Positions 14,337-18,919 of a stretch of 18,919 nt of DNA are shown here, in pieces. Origin of the DNA: JBHPGW01 sp042569785 (GTDB lineage: Bacteria > Planctomycetota > Phycisphaerae > Sedimentisphaerales > Anaerobacaceae). The notes beneath the pieces were generated by a model. The model was not told the DNA's origin, searched no databases, and was given only the letters and a program-made list of their open reading frames with translations. The DNA lies in the NCBI GenBank assembly GCA_042569785.1, contig JBHPGW010000051.1, positions 1 through 18,919 on the forward strand, written 5' to 3'. A program made the translations under genes and the position numbers. The stretch's first letter is position 1; each line of letters starts with the position of its first letter.

Positions 14337-15289
14337 ACAAATTAGTCAGACAGTTACTGCCCTTCGGGTCGCTGGTATTTATAATCTGCGCACTAAGCGC
14401 GTTAAGGCCAGATACGTTTCTAACACTCGATAACTTTCTAAACGTCCTTCGGCGTTCGAGCGTTTACGGCATCATAGCGGTCGGCATGACGTTTGTGATC
14501 ATATCAGCAGGGATCGACCTTTCCGTCGGCTCGATGATCGCGCTTTCTGGGATGGTCGGAGCAGCGGTTATGGCCGGCATAGGCGGGAGCGACCCGCAGG
14601 GATCCGCGATGTGTATCGGCAGTATCGTCGGAGTAATCGTTGGCGCGATGTGCGGGCTCTTGAATGGGGTACTGATAACCAAGCTCAAGCTTCAGCCATT
14701 TATCGTTACGCTCGGGACGATGAGTTTTTTCCGTGGCGTCGCGTTAGTAATGAAAGACGGCCAGCCGGTAAATGTCCCTTCGTATAAATATCTCGGCGAA
14801 GGGACGGTAGCAGGCGTTCCGGTTTCGATAGTTATTTTCGTAGCTGTTATCCTGATTGCGTTTTTTATTCTGCGTTACACACGTCTTGGCAGGTATACTT
14901 ACGCCATCGGCTCGAACCGTGAGGCCGCGTTCCATGCAGGCGTTAATGTCGATCGAAATCTTATCTGCATATATACTTTTACAGGCCTGATGGTCGGGAT
15001 AGCGGCGATGATCGCTACCAGCAGAACGGTATCGGCGCAGCCGACAGCAGGATTAGGCGCAGAACTCGATATAATCGCAGCGGTCGTAATAGGCGGAGCG
15101 AGCCTGGCAGGCGGTCGGGGAACCATCATCGGCACCATAATAGGCACACTGTTGATAAGCTTTTTGCGTAACGGCTGCACACTGTTAGGAATCTCGACCA
15201 ACGCTCAGCTAATAGTAATAGGAATGATAATAGTCGCAGCTGTATCGATCGACAGAGCCGCGAGAGCTAAGACCAGCGAACCGGGCTAA
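14333..15289 (+). CDS. Sugar ABC transporter permease (RbsC-like)
   Basis: A 318-residue polytopic inner-membrane permease of the BPD_transp_2 family. It is the pore subunit of the ribose-type importer and would act as a homodimer. Characteristic blocks are 'GMTFVIISAGIDLSVGSMIA' (about 51-70), LQPFIVTLGTMSFFRG (about 121-136), 'LGRYTYAIGSNREAAFHAGV' (about 186-205, the ATPase-coupling loop) and 'IAAVVIGGASLAGGRGTIIG' (about 244-263). Eight or more hydrophobic segments are seen. It overlaps the ATPase gene by four bases and its stop codon overlaps that of the convergent LamG-protein frame by two bases, leaving no room for a separate terminator between them. Confidence 0.92.
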   Translation: MNKLVRQLLPFGSLVFIICALSALRPDTFLTLDNFLNVLRRSSVYGIIAVGMTFVIISAGIDLSVGSMIALSGMVGAAVMAGIGGSDPQGSAMCIGSIVGVIVGAMCGLLNGVLITKLKLQPFIVTLGTMSFFRGVALVMKDGQPVNVPSYKYLGEGTVAGVPVSIVIFVAVILIAFFILRYTRLGRYTYAIGSNREAAFHAGVNVDRNLICIYTFTGLMVGIAAMIATSRTVSAQPTAGLGAELDIIAAVVIGGASLAGGRGTIIGTIIGTLLISFLRNGCTLLGISTNAQLIVIGMIIVAAVSIDRAARAKTSEPG

Positions 15290-17201
15290 TCAATGCTAAT
15301 GTTATCTATGAGTATGGTACCATTCAAAACAGCGAAATAGACGGGGCCAACAGCATCAGTGTGCAGCATAGTAAGCGTGTTACTCCAGTCGTTAAATACT
15401 CCGCCGGTGGGAGCAAAACGTGCACGCATCGTCGTACTGACATAGTTAAACTCTATCTCGAACGTGTACCATTTATCTATATAGTCGTTGGGGTCGGTAG
15501 GTTTGCCGGGAAGCTCTTCGGTGAGCATAGTAAAGCTCGAGTCTTTAGTTACTATTTCCATTCTTACAAAACTGCCACCGCCATAGTCATTTCTCCCAAA
15601 CTCCAGCCACTGCTCACCGTTGCCCGAGCTACCCCAATACGGGTAAAGCCGCGCCTGCCCGGCCTCCATTGATAGCTGCCTGTGTAACTTAGAATCTCGG
15701 GGTTCACCAGGTCGATGAAGTCTGGATGATAATTTATTCCCCCGCTTAGATTAACCATGGCTGGATGAGTTGGGTCCACCTGGTGCAGTGCCGCTACAGT
15801 TTCTGGTATACCGGTATACGGGGCCGAAGGTTCATCAACAATATGATATCCCCAGACAGCCGAGTCAAAAGCCAGATCTGCCGCTATTGCCGGATTAGAG
15901 GGCATCACCATCAGCTTCATACCATTATCACGGGTTATCTCAAGCAGACTAATGCCCCACATGACGGTATTAAAGCTATCTGCGGCCATTGCCTGGATCA
16001 GTGTTGCCGGACTTGGATGCGATACCGAAGAGGGCCAGCCGAGCATGATCATAAACTCTGACATCTCCCAATCATCAGCAACAACAAAGTCCCACACATC
16101 ACCCTTCCAAACATCAAAGCCGTTAATCTCATCGATCCGCCAATAATAAGTTATCTCATATTCATCGAGCACGCCCGGATCGAAGCTGTTAGTATCATGG
16201 TTGCCCATAAAGACTGCGGCGTCTCTGCGTTTCTTCCAGTTATCAGCTTGTATACTGTAGTCAACAGAATCGATTCTGCCGTCACCATTTAAGTCGCCAT
16301 ATCGCGGCAAGGACCCAAGCGTCAGTATATCAGCAGCAGAAAGAACATTGTTATAAATACGTACATCGTCAATGCTGCCAATGATTCCATTTTGCCCACC
16401 AGCTTCTGCGCCTATAGCTAATGGCTCGGTATTAGTATTTACAGTTGTTGTAGATAAAGTTCCAGTGTTCGCCTGCGAGCCATCTGTATAAACAGTCATA
16501 CTGCCATTAGAAAATGTCGCAGCGATATGTGCCCACTGGCCAAAGTTCATCGGTGCAAATACCAGAGCCGGAGCGGTATCAGTATTGTCCCTTAAAATGA
16601 AAATACAATTGCTTGAGCCGTCGGAACTGATACTATATGCACCACCAGCTTGAGTTGGGATCACATCGCCCTTGCAAAGGATTGTTACCCCACCTTCGGC
16701 TTTAATCCATAACGCGATCGTAAAATTATTGGTCAGATCCAGACTACTGTCGCTGCCGCAGTCAATATAGTCGTCACCATCGAGATCCAAACCACCGGCA
16801 ACAATACCATTTATCCATACCGGATCACCCTGAACTGTTCCATCGATACCGCCGATAGAATCGTTAGCGTCGCCGTCAAGAGCCCAGCGACTTACAAGGC
16901 CTGGAAAGTTACTGTCGGTAAGCCAATGATCGGCAATGATTTTTACATCAGCAAAATCTATCCACTGTCCATCGGCTAAATTACCCACAAGGCCGGTATT
17001 ATTAACATCATCAAAATCGGTACCGAAGTACACATTATGCGAACCTGCCTGCGTTCCGGCGGTCCAGGTGAGATTTGTGTTTACATCGGTTATTATTTGG
17101 CCAGGGGTTGGACTCGGGTTAGATGCTGTCAGCCCAGCCACCGCCGGCAAAGCCAGCATAAACACCCATAAAACAATTACAATGTTCCACTTTTTTCCCA
17201 T
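15286..17201 (-). pseudogene. Secreted LamG/dockerin/glycosidase-like mosaic protein, frame-disrupted
   Basis: The gene starts at the ATG at 17201 (GGAGAG six bases upstream) with a signal peptide ending LALPAVAG. By residue: about 25-68 is a fibronectin-like start (SNPSPTPGQI to VYFGTDFDDVNN); 70-97 a dockerin-like half repeat (DGQWIDFADVKIIADHWL); 101-298 a LamG lectin domain; 302-325 a dockerin EF-hand repeat (YGDLNGDGRIDSVDY); 329-377 the rest of the fibronectin-like domain (VFMGNHDTNSFDPG to KGDVWDFVVAD); 383-512 a truncated TIM-barrel-like glycosidase region with AVWGYHIVDEPS. At about 15660-15680 the frame breaks. The first frame ends at 15564, while a -1/+2 frame continues with RLYPYWGSSG, GEQWLEFGRND and a lectin-like C-terminus to the TAG at 15286. 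Only part of the barrel is present, so a deletion or fusion is likelier than a point frameshift. Probable role: extracellular glycan binding or cleavage. Confidence 0.65.
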
Positions 17202-17204
17202 CAC

Positions 17205-18919
17205 TTACTCTCCAGCCGGTGGTGCCGGCGGCAAATCTGAGAGTTCCAAAAACGTGCCGCGAATCCAGGGCACACCCATGTTATGGTAAGGAGGCGGTTT
17301 ACTTGCGTCAGCTGTATCGTCTGTGTAATGGACGACAAAAATTCGCCCGTCATCTAACTGTATCCAGCCCGAATAACCCTGTTCGTGGCCGCTGACACTG
17401 GCGTCGATCTCTATGATGTGATCCATCTGGTGCGTATCGGGAAAGCCATCACGCGAAGCTACCCATGAATATTCCCGATGGCCGGTAGTCGGATCATCGA
17501 GTATTTCTTCTACCCGCTTCCAGATACTATAGCCTGTGGTATCAGGTGAAATATGACGCAGATATACGTCCGGCATCGAATTCATAACATCGGTATCGGT
17601 AGTCCCGGATCCCCACTGCTCATTGCCAAAGTCCATCGAATAATAGCTCATAACAGTACTTATGCCGGAAATCAGCCCTCTAAGCCGATCATCTCCATAA
17701 TCACCGTCAAATTCTAATGCCCCGTCAACATAAAGCCGCATTCGTCCGACCTGGCTTATAATACGATAAGTATGGAAAACACCCGGCGCGACATCGACAC
17801 GGACAGATGCATTGTGCGCCATTTCAACATGATCGGGGAATATCCGAAGCTTACCGGTAAAAGGCACCGTAAGCGTAGCGGCGTAACCGTCGTTACGCAA
17901 AACTTTAACCTCGGCAGTGACATCGACGGTACTGTCAGGCGTGTCCGGCGGACGCATATGATACATCGTAAACTGGCCGCGACGACCGTCATTATCAATG
18001 TGCAAAGCACCGTCTTTCATTGCGACAGAGTAACGGTCATTGAAGTGACCGCCAGCCGGCTGCATAATATTAGGATCATCCGGATCACCAACCCAGGCGC
18101 GCAAAGCCGCCCTGCCGACACCCGAACGAAACGTCGTCATCACTCGACCGTCACTTAACAGCTTCGTGCAGGTTCGACCAGTGATCGGGAACGGCAGTTC
18201 CTGCCATGTCCAGGTGTTGCCATTGTCGGATGAAAACGCCTTTACTCCCGGCATCGCGTCAGATCTCCATTCGCGGGCAAAAGTCATTATCCTGCCGTCG
18301 GGCAAGCCCACAATATCAGCCTCACTCAAATTATGCGGCGGCTGAATCAAGAGTTGCGTGACAAACTGCCAGGTAAACCCGCGATCAGGAGAACGGAAAA
18401 ACTTCAGACGTTCATCAAAGCCGCTTCCATACTCTGAGCCTACTATCAGCCATGAGCCGTCATTAGCCTCATAAACATGCCCCGGCACCATACACCAACT
18501 CTCACCGGCCACTTCGGTATTAAGCCATCGCGGATTCGTCCAGGTATGACCTCCATCAGTGCTGTCATAAAATATTACATCCCAGTTGCCCCATGGCCCG
18601 ACGCTCCAACCATCGTTGTTCAACAGTAATGTACCGTCATTTAGCTTTTGGATTCGTGGACAGTGTCTTATGTACGCCGGCGGAGGTTCCGGCGTCTCCC
18701 ATGTTTGTCCAAGGTCGTAGCTGTGACTTATCGAACCGCCACTGCCGCCGCCGGTATGTGAACTATTCTGCCATACACAGATAAGATGATTCGGGCCGAC
18801 CTGTACTACATCAGGAAAACCGTAGTGATTACCCTCTTTGCGATTTATCGTAACGTGCTTACCAGCTTTGCGCCAGGTCGACCGCATCGAGCGGAACTCA
18901 AAGCCGGCGCCGGGCATAA
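17205..18919 (-). CDS. BNR/Asp-box sialidase-like protein (partial, 5' end outside)
   Basis: At least 570 residues of a six-bladed beta-propeller related to exo-alpha-sialidases (GH33-like) are visible. Four Asp-box repeats are clear: SHSYDLGQTW (64-73), DSTDGGHTW (118-126), RSPDRGFTW (175-183) and SSDNGNTW (229-236). Arg residues at 215 (FAREW) and 264 (TTFRSG) could serve the carboxylate-binding triad. Residues about 285-440 are a concanavalin-like insertion (GVFHTYRIISQVGRMRLYVDG) placed before the last blade, which returns at 'GYSGWIQLDDGRIFVVHYTD'. The ATG at 18915-18917 is too close to the edge to be trusted as start, and a signal peptide may lie upstream. The stop abuts the next gene, so the two form an operon. 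Sialic acid is the family default; other acidic or neutral sugars are possible. Confidence 0.8.
   Translation of the reverse strand, partial: MPGAGFEFRSMRSTWRKAGKHVTINRKEGNHYGFPDVVQVGPNHLICVWQNSSHTGGGSGGSISHSYDLGQTWETPEPPPAYIRHCPRIQKLNDGTLLLNNDGWSVGPWGNWDVIFYDSTDGGHTWTNPRWLNTEVAGESWCMVPGHVYEANDGSWLIVGSEYGSGFDERLKFFRSPDRGFTWQFVTQLLIQPPHNLSEADIVGLPDGRIMTFAREWRSDAMPGVKAFSSDNGNTWTWQELPFPITGRTCTKLLSDGRVMTTFRSGVGRAALRAWVGDPDDPNIMQPAGGHFNDRYSVAMKDGALHIDNDGRRGQFTMYHMRPPDTPDSTVDVTAEVKVLRNDGYAATLTVPFTGKLRIFPDHVEMAHNASVRVDVAPGVFHTYRIISQVGRMRLYVDGALEFDGDYGDDRLRGLISGISTVMSYYSMDFGNEQWGSGTTDTDVMNSMPDVYLRHISPDTTGYSIWKRVEEILDDPTTGHREYSWVASRDGFPDTHQMDHIIEIDASVSGHEQGYSGWIQLDDGRIFVVHYTDDTADASKPPPYHNMGVPWIRGTFLELSDLPPAPPAGE

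Noticed and set aside
1..18919. CRISPR array, toxin-antitoxin or restriction-type defence system near the integrase
   Set aside because: No regularly spaced direct repeats and no matching proteins were seen; the recombinase flank within the window holds only sigma fragments and the tRNA.

Overview
The window looks like Planctomycetota, most likely class Phycisphaerae (Sedimentisphaerales-like). The grounds are the secreted proteins that mix LamG, dockerin-like and fibronectin-like segments ending in 'YYWRIDEING' and 'DVWDFVVAD', and the style of the tyrosine recombinase. This assignment is inference from protein character; no marker gene was tested. 

Layout: (1) 1-1437 is a rearranged edge. 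It holds the N-terminal part of an ECF sigma factor reading leftwards, a separate sigma region 4 fragment reading rightwards, a 27-bp perfect inverted repeat joining them, and a tyrosine recombinase that has lost its C-terminal catalytic part at the junction with the sigma fragment. The recombinase lies just 3' of a tRNA-Val(GAC) gene, the usual place for an integrated element. (2) 1541-9904 is a nine-gene leftward operon for a type IV pilus / type II secretion-like machine: PilM, PilN, PilO, a PilP/GspC-like protein, the GspE/PilB assembly ATPase, the PilT retraction ATPase, the GspF/PilC platform protein and two minor pseudopilins. A near-consensus promoter lies at 9970-9999. No major pilin, secretin or prepilin peptidase is visible. 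(3) 9905-10382 has no gene but holds a potentially folded 130-base segment. (4) 10383-11691, leftward, encodes an MTA phosphorylase and a small coiled-coil lipoprotein. (5) 11851-15289, rightward, is a complete ribose-type ABC importer (binding protein, double ATPase, permease). It is divergent from the phosphorylase, and a near-perfect 10-bp inverted repeat sits between and overlaps the -35 boxes of both predicted promoters. (6) 15286-18919, leftward, is a two-gene polysaccharide/glycoprotein-degradation type unit: a BNR/Asp-box sialidase-like protein running off the right edge, and a secreted mosaic LamG/dockerin/glycosidase-like protein that is frame-disrupted near its 3' end. 

Working together: PilM-N-O-P form the inner-membrane alignment scaffold, GspF is the platform on which GspE and PilT act, and the pseudopilins would prime the fibre. 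The ABC importer takes up a sugar or nucleoside-like ligand. The sialidase and LamG protein suggest a life degrading complex glycans. The most unusual points are the foldback at the left edge, the C33 in the tRNA anticodon loop, the symmetric operator candidate between the divergent promoters, and the LamG cassette that splits a fibronectin-like domain in two.
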